Shown one piece after another: positions 33,899 through 44,445 of a stretch of 64,000 bases of DNA. This DNA is from Gaoshiqia sediminis. Lineage in GTDB: Bacteria > Bacteroidota > Bacteroidia > Bacteroidales > Prolixibacteraceae. The position numbers and the translations under genes were made by a program. Each line of letters opens with the position of its first letter. Positions within the stretch are counted from its first letter, which is position 1. The DNA lies in the NCBI RefSeq assembly GCF_025907915.1, contig NZ_JAPAAF010000006.1:1-64000 (forward strand), given 5' to 3'. The notes under the pieces are model-generated. The model saw only the letters and a program-made list of their open reading frames with translations, was not told the origin of the DNA and searched no databases.

Positions 33899-34025
33899 CG
33901 AAGGATGTTTGATTTGCCTACTTAACATCTACGATGAATAATTGCGAAAACATAAGAGTAACAGAAAGACCCCATCGGCAGCGCAGAGCTTTGTTTTAGA
34001 AAAAATCTAGATCAAAATTGGTTGG

Positions 34026-34658
34026 TCACAATCTCTTCTCCCGAAAAATATCCAGAACGGATTCAGCTTGTTTCAGTGCTTCTGGTGTATTGATACTGAG
34101 AAATGACATATTTTGAAACGAAGGATGCCATTCCATAAACTGGATAACTCGGGGATGCGTCTCCCGGATGGCCGTGATAATCTTGAGTTCATTACGAGAT
34201 AAGGCTTCATATAAGGCCGGTAAGACATCTTTTCGGTAGACAGCACATAACGGTTGCCAATAACCGTACTTATCGACAGGCAATGTAATGGGTGCCGGAT
34301 GCCTGCGTGCCTCCTCTGCAAGGAAAGAAAGAAACGACGATGAAACAAGAGGCATATCACAGGATAAGACTAAGTTCAAATTGGTCTTGGATGATTTTAA
34401 AGCTGAGCAAATTCCGCCCAAAGGGCCAAACCCAGGATGAAGATCGGGTACTACCTGTAAGTTTTTATACTCGAAAAACTCTGAACCGGTACTCAGTATC
34501 AACGACTGTGTAATCTTTCTCAAATTATCCACAACAAATTCAATCAAAGGCTTCCCGTCAAGCATAGCCAACGCTTTGTTGAAGCCCATACGGTGGCTTT
34601 GCCCTCCGGCAAGAATAATACCGGTAATATCTGAATCATTCTGCGTCATGGAGTACAA
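34026..34658 (-). CDS. mobA: Molybdenum cofactor guanylyltransferase
   Basis: A 210-residue nucleotidyltransferase with the family signature ILAGGQSHRMGFNKAL near the N-terminus, then GPLGGICSAL and LSCDMPLVSS (metal-binding Asp). It attaches GMP to Mo-molybdopterin, making the bisPGD cofactor that both NarG proteins need. It is a single-gene minus-strand unit, convergent with the hemerythrin genes and divergent from the cytochrome c-nar operon. Confidence 0.93.
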   Translation of the reverse strand: MYSMTQNDSDITGIILAGGQSHRMGFNKALAMLDGKPLIEFVVDNLRKITQSLILSTGSEFFEYKNLQVVPDLHPGFGPLGGICSALKSSKTNLNLVLSCDMPLVSSSFLSFLAEEARRHPAPITLPVDKYGYWQPLCAVYRKDVLPALYEALSRNELKIITAIRETHPRVIQFMEWHPSFQNMSFLSINTPEALKQAESVLDIFREKRL

Positions 34659-34962
34659 ATATCACGATAAATATGCATAGTTCGTTGCGTTTTGAGACAG
34701 TTCAATTCGTTTTATCCAATTGCCTTTAACCCGTGTCAGCCACTCGTTGATAAGCATCTTATAGAATTGTTATTCTAAAAACTAACGTTTGGGACGGATT
34801 GTGTAATGAACTTTCAATTACGGCAATTAATATATTTCATATGCTCTACGAATAGTTTTTATAGCTGTGAATCAGCATGCAGTTCTGAAAAATATTAACT
34901 AATATTGACAAAAGGACAAAATCATCCTTTTGTATGAGAAGCGAATCATTAAATTGAAAGAT
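34659..34962. promoter_or_regulatory. Divergent mobA/cytochrome c promoter region with two palindromes
   Basis: This 304-nt gap contains AATATTA-AC-TAATATT (34891-34906) and ACAAAAGGA-N8-TCCTTTTGT (34908-34933), the latter with perfect 9-nt arms ending about 30 nt before the cytochrome c start. The second site is placed like an operator or activator site for the second nar/Moco operon. No matching copy was noticed before the first nar operon. No gene is seen. Confidence 0.5.
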
Positions 34963-35790
34963 ATGAAACATGGAAGGATATTGGGATTACTTGTTATCCT
35001 GGTTTTTGGGGGAATGAAAACCCAGGGACAATCTTCCGGAGAGAACTTGTTTCAATCCACTTGTGCTGCCTGTCATACCATCAACAAAGGAAAATTGGTC
35101 GGCCCTGATCTTAGCCGGATTTATGACAAGCGTGATCAAACTTGGTTGGTCGATTTTATCCGCTCCTCGCAAAAGATGATTGCAAATGGTGATTCTTTGG
35201 CGGTAGCACTTTTCCAGGAGTACAACCAGATTCCAATGCCCGATAACCAATTGACTGATTCCGACATATTGGCAATTATCAGTTATATCCGCACTGTTGA
35301 CTCATCTGAGCCTGCAATAGTTCAGCCCCAAGAAACGGATGCCGGTTTGGCCAGCGCAGTACCTCCTCCTGACTATCAGCAGCAATTGGTGGAACGGGGT
35401 CGCAGGCTTTTTTACGGATACGAAGCATTTGGCAATGGCGCCTCGTCGTGTATGTCCTGCCATTTTTTACAAGATGCTTCTTTGATTGGCGGAGGGAAAC
35501 TGAGTCTCGACCTGACCAGTTCTTACGGAAGATTGGGTGAAGCCGGTGTACGGGCCATCTTGGCCAATCCACCATTTCCGGCGATGAATGTGGCCTTGCG
35601 CAACAAAAATTTAACAGAAGACGAGTTGGAAGCTATTACTGCAATGCTGTGGCAGATAAATGAAGAGAACACCGGAAAGCCCAAACAATCAGGAGATGGA
35701 TTTATATTTTTAGTATTGAGTCTGATTCTCGCAATGTTTTTCATGATTCATCTGTATCTGTTTTACGATCACCGTAAGCTTCCCGCTTGA
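34963..35790 (+). CDS. Diheme cytochrome c with C-terminal membrane anchor, leading the second nar operon
   Basis: A 275-residue protein when started at ATG 34963. The signal segment is residues 1-23. Heme-binding motifs are CAACH (34-38) and CMSCH (163-167), each starting a small cytochrome c domain (LFQSTCAACHTINKGKLVGPDL, and YEAFGNGASSCMSCHFLQDA). A C-terminal membrane helix spans ~250-270. It is exported and heme-loaded in the periplasm. It is 47 nt upstream of narG2, so it may pass electrons to or from the nitrate reductase or sense redox state. A longer frame starts at 34930 but would overlap the palindrome. Confidence 0.85.
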   Translation: MKHGRILGLLVILVFGGMKTQGQSSGENLFQSTCAACHTINKGKLVGPDLSRIYDKRDQTWLVDFIRSSQKMIANGDSLAVALFQEYNQIPMPDNQLTDSDILAIISYIRTVDSSEPAIVQPQETDAGLASAVPPPDYQQQLVERGRRLFYGYEAFGNGASSCMSCHFLQDASLIGGGKLSLDLTSSYGRLGEAGVRAILANPPFPAMNVALRNKNLTEDELEAITAMLWQINEENTGKPKQSGDGFIFLVLSLILAMFFMIHLYLFYDHRKLPA

Positions 35791-35837
35791 AAATGTTAGG
35801 CTTTAAATAGATTTTTCCGCTATAAAAAACAATTGCT

Positions 35838-38800
35838 ATGAGCTGGATTAAAGATATGATTTCTCCCAAAGCTAGGCAATGGGAAGAGTTTTACCGCAAC
35901 CGCTGGCAACATGACAAAACCGTACGCAGCACCCACGGAGTGAATTGTACCGGTGGTTGTAGCTGGAACATCCATGTAAAAGACGGGATTGTGGTTTGGG
36001 AGTCGCAGGCGCTCGATTATCCTTTACTGGAAAGCAGTTTACCCCATTACGAACCGCGGGGTTGCCAACGGGGTATTTCTTTTTCGTGGTATTTGTACAG
36101 CCCTGTGCGCGTGAAATATCCCATGATTCGCGGCGCGTTAATCGACCTGTTCAGGGCTGAAAAAGAGAAAACTGGCGATGCACTGCTTGCCTGGCAAAAC
36201 ATTCAGCAAGACCCTGAAAAGCGCAAACGTTACCAAAAAGCCCGGGGTAAAGGCGGATTGCGCCGGATTTCCTGGGATGAGGCTTTAGAGATTATCAGTG
36301 CAGCCAATATTTACACGGCTAAAAAATACGGTCCAGACCGCGTAGTTGGTTTCTCTCCAATCCCAGCTATGTCGATGATGAGTTTTGCAGCAGGATCGCG
36401 GTTTTTGCAGTTGTTTGGTGGGGTGAACCTCAGCTTTTACGACTGGTACTGCGATTTACCCAACTCGTTTCCTGAAATATGGGGAGAACAAACCGATGTG
36501 GGAGAAAGCGCTGACTGGTACAATTCCAAGTTTGTAGCCGTAATGGGCGCTAACCTGGGAATGACCCGAACTCCCGATGTGCATTTCTTTTCCGAATCGC
36601 GGCACAACGGAACAAAAACAGTTGTATTCTCGCCCGATTTCAGCATGGTAGCCAAGTACGCCGACCAGTGGGTACCGGTTCATGCAGGGCAGGATGGCGC
36701 TTTCTGGATGGCGGTAACCCACGTTATTTTGAAAGAAGCACACGCAGAACAGCAAGTTCCTTATTTTATCGATTATACAAAAAAATACACTGATTCACCT
36801 TTTTTGGTGCAGCTCGATAAAGAAGGTGACAGGTATGTTCCGGGAAGGTTGCTGAGGGCGAATCTTCTGAAAAAGTACAAAGACATTGAAAACAGCGACT
36901 GGAAGTTCCTTAACATCGATGAAAACAGCGGTGAATTTGTTTGTCCCCGGGGTAGTTCCGGACACCGCTGGCAGGAAAAGAAAGGAAACTGGAACTTGCA
37001 ATACAAAGATGGTGAAACTGGCGAAAAGTACAGTCCGCTGCTCAGTCTTCTCAGTAAAAATGATGAAGTTTTACAGGTTGAATTTAACCGTTTTGATAAG
37101 AAACAAACCATCAATCGCGGAGTTCCGGTGCGTTACCTTCAAACCGAAAACGGCAAAATAGCTTATACCACTGTTTACGATTTAATGATGGCGCAGTACG
37201 GCATCGACCGCGGACTGGACGGTGATTTTCCAAACGGATTTAACGATGCTGATGGCGTTTATACCCCTGCCTGGCAGGAAATTTACACCGGTATCAGTGC
37301 CGACACGGTCGTCCGGTTTGCCCGCGAATGGTACAATACAGCCAAAGCTACTAACGGAAAGTGCATGGTCATTATTGGTGCCGGAATAAATCACTGGTAC
37401 CACAGCAACCTGATTTACCGCGCAGCTACTATGTCGCTAATGCTTACTGGCTGTATCGGTGTAAACGGAGGAGGTATGAACCATTATGTGGGTCAGGAAA
37501 AACTGGCCCCGCAGGATTCCTGGGGAACCATCATGTCGGGCAAAGACTGGAAAATCCCACCGCGTTTTCAGCAAACACCCATCTGGCATTACATTCATTC
37601 CGACCAGTGGCGCTACGACGGAAACCAAGCCGATTACAACACTGTACCTAAAAACGACTTTTCTTCGCAACACTCTGCCGACCTGATAGCCAAATCGGTG
37701 CGAAATGGCTGGATGCCGTTTTTTCCACAATACAATAAAAATTCATTCGAAATTGCAGAAGAAGCCAAAAAAGCAGGTGCAATCGAAACAAAAGAAATTC
37801 AGGATTACATTATCAGTCAGTTAAAATCAGGAGAATTAAAATATTCGGTGAATCAACCTGATGAGGAAGAAAATTTTCCGCGAGTCTGGTACATCTGGCG
37901 GGGCAATGCATTGATGGCGAGCGCCAAAGGGCACGAATATTTTCTGAAGCATTATCTGGGAACGCATCACAATGAAATTTCCGATGAGGTGGCAAAAGAA
38001 TTTGTGAAGGAAATTGAATGGAAGGAAAATGCACCGCAGGGGAAAATGGATCTAGTGGTGGACCTCAATTTCAGGATGGACACTTCAGCTTTGTATTCCG
38101 ACATTGTTCTGCCGGCTGCTTCGTGGTATGAAAAGGCTGATTTGAACAGCACCGACATGCATTCTTTTATTCATCCACTGTCGGCTGCCATTCCACCAGT
38201 TTGGGAATCGAAAACCGACTGGGAAATTTTCCGTGAAATTGCCCGCGTAACCAGTGAAGTGGCTAAAGTACACTTACCTGGCCCGCAATCTGATATTGTA
38301 AATGTTCCCATCGCACACGACTCAAAAGGGGAAATTTCTCAAACGGAAATCAACGACTGGTTTGCCGGCGAATGTGAACCTATTCCGGGGAAAACCATGC
38401 ACAATATTGTTCCGGTGGAACGGAATTACACACAACTGTACAACCATTTTATCAGCCTGGGCGATAACGTGAAAAACGGTGTGGGAGCACATGGTACCTC
38501 GTATCAGGTTGATGATTACTACGAAAAATTACTGAATAGTGAGAAACGGGTAAATACCATCGAAGGCAAAACCTATCCATCCATTAAAGAGGATGTGGAA
38601 GCCATCGATGCAGTGCTCCTGCTTTCATCATTAACCAACGGAAGGCTGAGTGAACGGGCTTACCAGGCTGCCGAAAAAAATACGGGACTCGATTTAAGTA
38701 AACTTCGACCAACGAACAATGACACTTCCTATACTTATAAAGATTTGCAGGCACAACCAAATCGTTTGCTCAATTCGCCCATCTGGTCGGGATTAACAGA

Positions 38801-39449
38801 AAACGGCAGGGCCTATTCAGCTTTTTCATATAACATAGAATACCTGGTCCCCTGGCGAACGCTTACCGGACGGCAACATTTTTACCTCGACCACCAGGGA
38901 TATATTCTTTTTGGTGAGAACCTACCGACCTACAAACCATCTCCGCGACCTGAGCTTTACGGCGAATTGCGCAAAACTGTAAACGATGGATCGGCTAAAT
39001 TGCTGAATGTGCTGACACCCCACGGGAAATGGCATATCCATTCCACATACGGTGATACATTGAGGATGCTTACCCTTTCGCGGGGAATGGAACCTTGCTG
39101 GCTGAGCGAAAAAGATGCGGAAGACATGGGAGTAAAAGACAACGACTGGGTGGAAGTGCTGAACGACAACGGGGTATATTGCACACGCGCCTGTGTGAGT
39201 TCCCGTATTCCCAAGGGAATTTGTTTTGTTTACCACTCACCCGAACGTACTTACTCTGTTCCCAAATCGCCCAGCCGCGGAAACCGCAGGGCCGGTGGGC
39301 ACAACAGCCTTACCCGTGTGCACCTGAAGCCCAATCTTTTGGTTGGCGGTTATGGTCAGTTTACCTATCACATCAACTACTGGGGGCCGGTAGGTGTAAA
39401 CCGCGATACTTTTGTGTATGTAAAAAAGATGGAACAGGTGAATTTTTAA
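35838..39449 (+). CDS. narG: Respiratory nitrate reductase, catalytic alpha subunit (copy 2)
   Basis: A 1203-residue NarG, shorter than copy 1. FS0 ligands are intact ([27 protein letters not shown]). The molybdenum region [21 protein letters not shown] keeps the Asp, and the C-terminal [17 protein letters not shown] is normal. The two NarG proteins share the same layout but differ at many positions, so this is an old paralogue rather than a recent duplicate. The gene itself looks functional, but its partner narH2 has a nonsense codon. Confidence 0.95.
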   Translation: MSWIKDMISPKARQWEEFYRNRWQHDKTVRSTHGVNCTGGCSWNIHVKDGIVVWESQALDYPLLESSLPHYEPRGCQRGISFSWYLYSPVRVKYPMIRGALIDLFRAEKEKTGDALLAWQNIQQDPEKRKRYQKARGKGGLRRISWDEALEIISAANIYTAKKYGPDRVVGFSPIPAMSMMSFAAGSRFLQLFGGVNLSFYDWYCDLPNSFPEIWGEQTDVGESADWYNSKFVAVMGANLGMTRTPDVHFFSESRHNGTKTVVFSPDFSMVAKYADQWVPVHAGQDGAFWMAVTHVILKEAHAEQQVPYFIDYTKKYTDSPFLVQLDKEGDRYVPGRLLRANLLKKYKDIENSDWKFLNIDENSGEFVCPRGSSGHRWQEKKGNWNLQYKDGETGEKYSPLLSLLSKNDEVLQVEFNRFDKKQTINRGVPVRYLQTENGKIAYTTVYDLMMAQYGIDRGLDGDFPNGFNDADGVYTPAWQEIYTGISADTVVRFAREWYNTAKATNGKCMVIIGAGINHWYHSNLIYRAATMSLMLTGCIGVNGGGMNHYVGQEKLAPQDSWGTIMSGKDWKIPPRFQQTPIWHYIHSDQWRYDGNQADYNTVPKNDFSSQHSADLIAKSVRNGWMPFFPQYNKNSFEIAEEAKKAGAIETKEIQDYIISQLKSGELKYSVNQPDEEENFPRVWYIWRGNALMASAKGHEYFLKHYLGTHHNEISDEVAKEFVKEIEWKENAPQGKMDLVVDLNFRMDTSALYSDIVLPAASWYEKADLNSTDMHSFIHPLSAAIPPVWESKTDWEIFREIARVTSEVAKVHLPGPQSDIVNVPIAHDSKGEISQTEINDWFAGECEPIPGKTMHNIVPVERNYTQLYNHFISLGDNVKNGVGAHGTSYQVDDYYEKLLNSEKRVNTIEGKTYPSIKEDVEAIDAVLLLSSLTNGRLSERAYQAAEKNTGLDLSKLRPTNNDTSYTYKDLQAQPNRLLNSPIWSGLTENGRAYSAFSYNIEYLVPWRTLTGRQHFYLDHQGYILFGENLPTYKPSPRPELYGELRKTVNDGSAKLLNVLTPHGKWHIHSTYGDTLRMLTLSRGMEPCWLSEKDAEDMGVKDNDWVEVLNDNGVYCTRACVSSRIPKGICFVYHSPERTYSVPKSPSRGNRRAGGHNSLTRVHLKPNLLVGGYGQFTYHINYWGPVGVNRDTFVYVKKMEQVNF

Positions 39450-39467
39450 TCAGCAAAAAAAGGAGTT

Positions 39468-40961
39468 ATGAATATACGATCACAAGTTTCAATGGTTTTC
39501 CACCTCGATAAGTGCATTGGCTGCCATACATGTTCCATTGCCTGTAAAAACACATGGACCGACCGGAAAGGTGCGGAATACATGTGGTGGAACAACGTGG
39601 AAACCAAACCGGGCACCGGGTATCCCAAAAAATGGGAAGACCAGGAAATGTATAGAGGCGGCTGGGAGAAAAACAGCCAATCCATTGAACTGAAAGGCGT
39701 AGGGAAAACCAAAGGGTTGAAAAAGCTTTTCCACAATACCCACATGCCAACCATGGATGATTATTACGAACCGTGGAATTACCAGTACGAAAAACTGCTC
39801 GATTCGCCCGAAGGCGATGACCAGCCCACTGCCGAACCGGTTTCTATGATTACCGGTGAAAAAATGACACCGAAGTCGGGCCCCAACTGGGACGACGATT
39901 TGGGAGGCTCGCCCGAGTATGCCCGGAACGACGTAAACATGAAAGATTTATCGCCTGCAGAACGGGAAGCCATGTTTCAGTTGGAACAAATGGTGATGTT
40001 TTACCTTCCACGTATTTGCAACCACTGCCTCAATGCAGCCTGTGTGGCGGCCTGTCCATCGGGTGCTATATATAAACGTGGCGAAGACGGAATTGTGCTA
40101 GTGAACCAGGACCGCTGCCGGGCGTGGAGAATGTGTATCACAGCCTGCCCGTACAAAAAAGTGTATTACAACTGGCATACCGGCAAATCGGAAAAGTGTA
40201 TTCTTTGTTACCCGAGGCTCGAAACCGGCCAGGCTCCTGCATGTTAGCACTCATGCGTGGGCCGGATTCGCTACCTGGGTGTCATGTTGTACGATGCCGA
40301 CCGTATTCACGAGGTGGCTTCCTGCGATGAAAAAGATTTGATAAACAGGCAGCTCGATATGTACCTCGACCCGAATGACCCGGAAGTAATTGCGGAGGCA
40401 AAAAAATGTGGTATTCCCGATTCTACCATCCAGGCGGCCCAAAAATCGCCGGTATGGAAATATGTAAAAGAATGGGGACTGGCGCTGCCGCTTCATCCGG
40501 AGTTCAGGACACTACCCAGCCTGTTTTATGTAATGCCGCTGCTACCGGCCATGGCACAAATGAACGACGACAATAAATACAATTCCGTGGGCGCTTCACT
40601 TTGGGATGATATGGGTAACCCGAGGCTTCCGATGAAATACCTGGCCAGTATGTTCAGTGCCGGAAATACAAATGTTATCGCCAATATTCTGAAAAAGCTG
40701 ATGAGCGTGCGTACGCACAGACGCCAGGTGACCGTTGGAGACATTAGCCGCGAGGAGGTAGAAAAAGCATTTCTGGAAACAGGTTTAACAGCCGAAATGG
40801 CCAATGATATTTACCGGCTTACTTCACTGGCCAAACTGGAAGACCGGTTTGTCATTCCACCGGCACACCGCGAAGAAGCCATTGAAATGATGGAGGAAAC
40901 CCACGTACACAAAGGAAGCACAGGCTTCGGATTTATGAAAAAACCAAAACGTGGATTGTAA
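39468..40961 (+). pseudogene. narH: narH copy 2, interrupted by an in-frame amber codon
   Basis: The 498-codon frame is otherwise complete and matches narH1 throughout, including the first ferredoxin-like Cys group (CIGCHTCSIACKN), CNHCLNAACVAAC, CRAWRMCITAC and CILCYP. Codon 260, at 40245-40247, is TAG. It lies between C259 and C263 of the last Cys-x3-Cys pair, where the intact copy has Ser (CSESC). A single C-to-A change of a TCG serine codon would give it. A stop yields a 259-residue protein missing a ligand and the C-terminal third. The downstream part stays in frame and intact, with a GTG at 40257 that could restart. Recent mutation, sequencing error or suppression all fit. Confidence 0.85.
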
Positions 40962-40962
40962 A

Positions 40963-41562
40963 ATGACAGATTTAACACATTACAGCGCACTGGGCGAAAT
41001 TTTCAGGTATCCCTCTCCTGAAAGGGAAAACTTTTCAGGGGAATGGCGGAAAATTGTCTGGAACCGTTTGCCCGAACTGGGGCATAAACTGGAATTGTTT
41101 GTTGCGCATGTGCAGGAAAAAACGCTTGCCGAACAGCAGGAATACTACATCGGCACATTCGATGTGCAGGCGCTCTGTTTTTTGGATATTGGCTACGTGT
41201 TGTACGGCGAAGATTACAACCGGGGAGTGTTTCTGGCCAATATGAAAACGGAACAGGAACATGCAAACAACAACTGTGGCAGCGAACTTCCGGACCACCT
41301 GCCCAATATGCTTGCGCTTTTACCCAAAATGAAGGACAAATCACTGGCCGAAGAGCTGATTGTGTCCATGATGATACCTGCGCTGGAAAAAATGATTGAG
41401 GCCTTTCGTCAGGATGAAAACGTGTATAAAGGGTTGCTCGAAATTCTGCTGAGAATCATGCAAAGTGATTTTCCTGAATCTGAATTCGAAAAATTCAGTT
41501 TCAGTGCGCAGGAAAAAGCAAAAACGTTTGAATGTTTTTCCCTGTGTCAAAAAATTAAATAA
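40963..41562 (+). CDS. narJ: Nitrate reductase assembly chaperone NarJ (copy 2)
   Basis: A 199-residue TorD/NarJ-like helical protein. The start at ATG 40963 (MTDLTHYSALGEIF) follows the narH2 stop directly; an ATG at 40951 lies within narH2. Family resemblance is weaker than in copy 1, but the core IGTFDVQALCFLDIGYVLYGEDYNRGVFLANMK and the operon position support it. It would bring cofactor-loaded NarG2 to NarH2. Confidence 0.82.
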   Translation: MTDLTHYSALGEIFRYPSPERENFSGEWRKIVWNRLPELGHKLELFVAHVQEKTLAEQQEYYIGTFDVQALCFLDIGYVLYGEDYNRGVFLANMKTEQEHANNNCGSELPDHLPNMLALLPKMKDKSLAEELIVSMMIPALEKMIEAFRQDENVYKGLLEILLRIMQSDFPESEFEKFSFSAQEKAKTFECFSLCQKIK

Positions 41563-41585
41563 TAACCGGAATAAAAAGGAATGAT

Positions 41586-42257
41586 ATGAATGGAATGTTT
41601 TTGTTTGTGGTTTTACCCTATCTGGCTCTTTTGACACTGTTGCTCGGAAGCATTTACCGGTATCGCTATTCCGGGTTTCAGGTTTCGTCCCTTTCCAGCC
41701 AGTTTCTCGAAAGCAAACAGTTGTATTTTGGGAACAGGCCGTTTCACTGGGGATTGATTTTCCTGTTTTTCGGACATCTCACCGCTTTTCTGGTGCCGCG
41801 TTCAATGCTCGCATGGAACCAGGTGCCGATACGCCTGCAAATACTTGAATTTACTGCTCTTGCTTTCGGCTTTATTGTTCTTACTGGTTTAATTCTGCTT
41901 ATTATCCGACGCATAAAAACGAAGAGGCTGCATGTGGTTACAACCCGGATGGATATTTTCGTTTACCTTTTGCTTTTGGTACAGGTCGTTTCTGGTTTGT
42001 GGACCGCCTACTTCTTCCGTTGGGGTTCTTCGTGGTTCGCTATGGTTTTAACGCCTTATTTATATTCTATTTTAAAATTTAACCCCGATGTGGCGGCAGT
42101 TACCCAGCTTCCTTTTATGGTCCGGGTACATATTGTTTCAGCTTTTATACTGGTGGGTATGATTCCGTTTACCCGGTTTATGCATTTTCTGGTATATCCG
42201 TTTGCATATCTTTGGAGGCCATATCAACTGGTGGTTTGGAATTATAAAAAAACATAA
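41586..42257 (+). CDS. narI: Respiratory nitrate reductase, cytochrome b gamma subunit (copy 2)
   Basis: A 223-residue five-helix membrane protein. The heme b His pairs are in PFHWGLIFLFFGHLTAF and RVHIVSAFILVGMIPFTRFMHF. The sequence is clearly NarI-like but divergent from copy 1. The next gene, moaA, starts 22 nt downstream, so the nar genes and the cofactor pathway are probably on one transcript. Confidence 0.93.
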   Translation: MNGMFLFVVLPYLALLTLLLGSIYRYRYSGFQVSSLSSQFLESKQLYFGNRPFHWGLIFLFFGHLTAFLVPRSMLAWNQVPIRLQILEFTALAFGFIVLTGLILLIIRRIKTKRLHVVTTRMDIFVYLLLLVQVVSGLWTAYFFRWGSSWFAMVLTPYLYSILKFNPDVAAVTQLPFMVRVHIVSAFILVGMIPFTRFMHFLVYPFAYLWRPYQLVVWNYKKT

Positions 42258-42279
42258 CGATTAAATAAAAAAATGCCCC

Positions 42280-43260
42280 ATGCTAATTGACCGTTTTGGC
42301 AGAATTCATGACTACTTACGCATATCAATAACTGATAACTGCAATTTCAGATGCAGCTACTGTATGCCCAATGGCAAAGTATCTTGTTTGCCAAATGAGA
42401 GGGTAATGCAGGTTAATGAAATAGAGGAGATTTCAAAAGTCTTTGTTGGGCTTGGAGTAAAAAAAATCAGATTGACCGGAGGAGAACCGCTGGTACGAGA
42501 AGGTGTGGAAGACATTATCAGGCGCCTTTCAGCTTTGCCCGTGGAACTGACACTTACAACCAACGGCGCCAGATTGCGAAAGTTTATCGGGTTGTTTAAA
42601 GAATCGGGAATTCAATCTGTAAATGTGAGCCTTGATTCTCTGAATCCTGAAGTTTTCAGTTCCATCACACAACGAGATACTTTCAGACAGGTGTGGGAGA
42701 ATATTCTGCTCCTGGTTGAAAACAATATCCGGGTAAAACTGAATACAGTTGCCATTGCAGGTATTATTGAGAATGAATTGTATGATTTTATAGAATTAAC
42801 CCGGATACTTCCGTTGCACGTGAGATTTATCGAATTTATGCCTTTCCCTGGGAACCACTGGCAAAACAGCAAAGTAATAACCGCAATGCAGATGCTTAAT
42901 ATGGCTGCAAGCCGCTACGACATGGTAAAACTTAAGGACGAACCTCATGCTACCGCTAAAAAATATAAGGTTATTGGCCATGAAGGTACTATTGCTTTTA
43001 TTACCACTATGAGCGACCATTTTTGCGGGGAATGTAACCGCATCAGGCTGACAGCCGACGGCAAAATAAAAAATTGTATTTTTGGAAAAGGCGAAGTCGA
43101 TATCCTGGGCGCATACAGGAAAGGGGAATCGGTTGAAACGTTAATCAAAAAATCGATTGCCGGTAAACAGGAAGTAATGGGGGGCCAGTTTGTAAACGGA
43201 TACAGAAAAACAGACCCCCAAAAGATTGAAAACAGAAGTATGATTCAAATTGGAGGATAA
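42280..43260 (+). CDS. moaA: GTP 3',8-cyclase, first step of molybdopterin synthesis
   Basis: A 326-residue radical SAM enzyme. The SAM-binding cluster is C21-x3-C25-x2-C28 (CNFRCSYC). The C-terminal cluster is C-x2-C followed by C (FCGECNRIRLTADGKIKNC). The protein ends in GG, as MoaA proteins do. With MoaC it converts GTP to cyclic pyranopterin monophosphate. The next gene, moeA, starts 7 nt downstream. Confidence 0.96.
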   Translation: MLIDRFGRIHDYLRISITDNCNFRCSYCMPNGKVSCLPNERVMQVNEIEEISKVFVGLGVKKIRLTGGEPLVREGVEDIIRRLSALPVELTLTTNGARLRKFIGLFKESGIQSVNVSLDSLNPEVFSSITQRDTFRQVWENILLLVENNIRVKLNTVAIAGIIENELYDFIELTRILPLHVRFIEFMPFPGNHWQNSKVITAMQMLNMAASRYDMVKLKDEPHATAKKYKVIGHEGTIAFITTMSDHFCGECNRIRLTADGKIKNCIFGKGEVDILGAYRKGESVETLIKKSIAGKQEVMGGQFVNGYRKTDPQKIENRSMIQIGG

Positions 43261-43267
43261 AACAATT

Positions 43268-44443
43268 ATGATTTCGGTAAATGAAGCACGAAAAATATTG
43301 GCGGAGAATTTAACAAGAGGGGGAAGCGTTGAAATTCAGGTTTCCGAAGCAGCAGGTTATGTAGTTTACAGAGATATTGTTTCTCCTGCTGATGTGCCGG
43401 CTTTTGATAATTCTGCCATGGACGGCTATGCACTTGCCTGGGGTAAAAATCGAGAAAGCTGGACTGTTGTTGTGGAAATTCCTGCCGGTTCAGCTAAAAA
43501 TTTTCGTCTCAGTGAAGGGGAAGCCGCCCGCATTTTCACCGGCTCGCCTATGCCGGAAGGTGCCGACACCGTAATCCCGCAGGAACAAATTGAGCGAACC
43601 GGAAATATCATTCAATACACGCTTCCCGGATTTGGAACGGGTGCGAATGTACGGTACAAAGGAACACAGATTAGAACCGGTGAGTTGATGATGCAACGGG
43701 GAACGCTTCTCTCTGCGGGAGGTGTTGGGCTTCTTGCATCTGTTGGTTTTGCAACTGTTGAAGTATTTGCGCCGCCGGTGCTATCGGTTATTGTTACGGG
43801 TAGTGAACTGCGCACGCCGGGTGAACCACTAACTCATGGAGCGATTTTCGACAGCAACAGCCCGATGCTGAAAGCAGCGCTCAACCGGTTAGGTGTCCGT
43901 AAAATATATACCAGCCGTGTAGCCGACAATGAACCCGAACTTCGAAAAAATATTGAAAAGGAACTGAATAAAAGCGATGTGGTTATTATTAGCGGTGGAA
44001 TATCTGTTGGCGACTACGATTTTGTAAAAACAAGTTTGGCCGGTTTGGGAGTAAAAGAGTTGTTTTATAAAGTGAAGCAGCGTCCGGGAAAACCTATCTT
44101 TGCGGGCAAACTGGAAAATAAATGGGTGTTTGCATTACCGGGAAATCCTGCTTCGGTGCTGAGCTGTTTCAGCCACTATGTAAAACCATGCATTCGTTAT
44201 TTCATGGGGCACAACAACGTATGGAATCCCGATATAACACTCCCTTTGGCGGAGGATAGTATTAAAAAGAAAGGATTGACTTTTTTTATGAAAGCTTATA
44301 CTGAAAACGGAAAAGTACACCTTGCAGAGGGACAACAGTCGTTTAACCTCATTGCTTTTTCCAAAGCCGATTGTTTTGCCGAACTCCCGGAAGATGTGGA
44401 TTTTGTAGAAGCCGGCACATCTGTTAACATTTATTTTCTTTAA
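43268..44443 (+). CDS. moeA: Molybdopterin molybdenumtransferase
   Basis: A 391-residue MoeA, started at ATG 43268 rather than the in-frame ATG at 43250 inside moaA. Motifs include PADVPAFDNSAMDGYAL near residue 50, IFTGSPMPEGADTVIPQE, the GGISVGDYDF loop and FALPGNPASVLSCF. It inserts molybdate into adenylylated molybdopterin. It is followed 2 nt later by a TauE-like gene. Confidence 0.95.
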   Translation: MISVNEARKILAENLTRGGSVEIQVSEAAGYVVYRDIVSPADVPAFDNSAMDGYALAWGKNRESWTVVVEIPAGSAKNFRLSEGEAARIFTGSPMPEGADTVIPQEQIERTGNIIQYTLPGFGTGANVRYKGTQIRTGELMMQRGTLLSAGGVGLLASVGFATVEVFAPPVLSVIVTGSELRTPGEPLTHGAIFDSNSPMLKAALNRLGVRKIYTSRVADNEPELRKNIEKELNKSDVVIISGGISVGDYDFVKTSLAGLGVKELFYKVKQRPGKPIFAGKLENKWVFALPGNPASVLSCFSHYVKPCIRYFMGHNNVWNPDITLPLAEDSIKKKGLTFFMKAYTENGKVHLAEGQQSFNLIAFSKADCFAELPEDVDFVEAGTSVNIYFL

Positions 44444-44445
44444 GA

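Noticed and set aside
40245-40247. Possibility that TAG is a sense codon (recoded) in this organism
   Set aside because: Intact genes here end in TAG (for example narK at 23782-23784 and narI1 at 30359-30361), so TAG is a normal stop. Selenocysteine uses TGA and was not considered further.
42258-42279. Molybdenum-cofactor riboswitch before moaA
   Set aside because: The gap is only 22 nt, so there is no room for the structured RNA.
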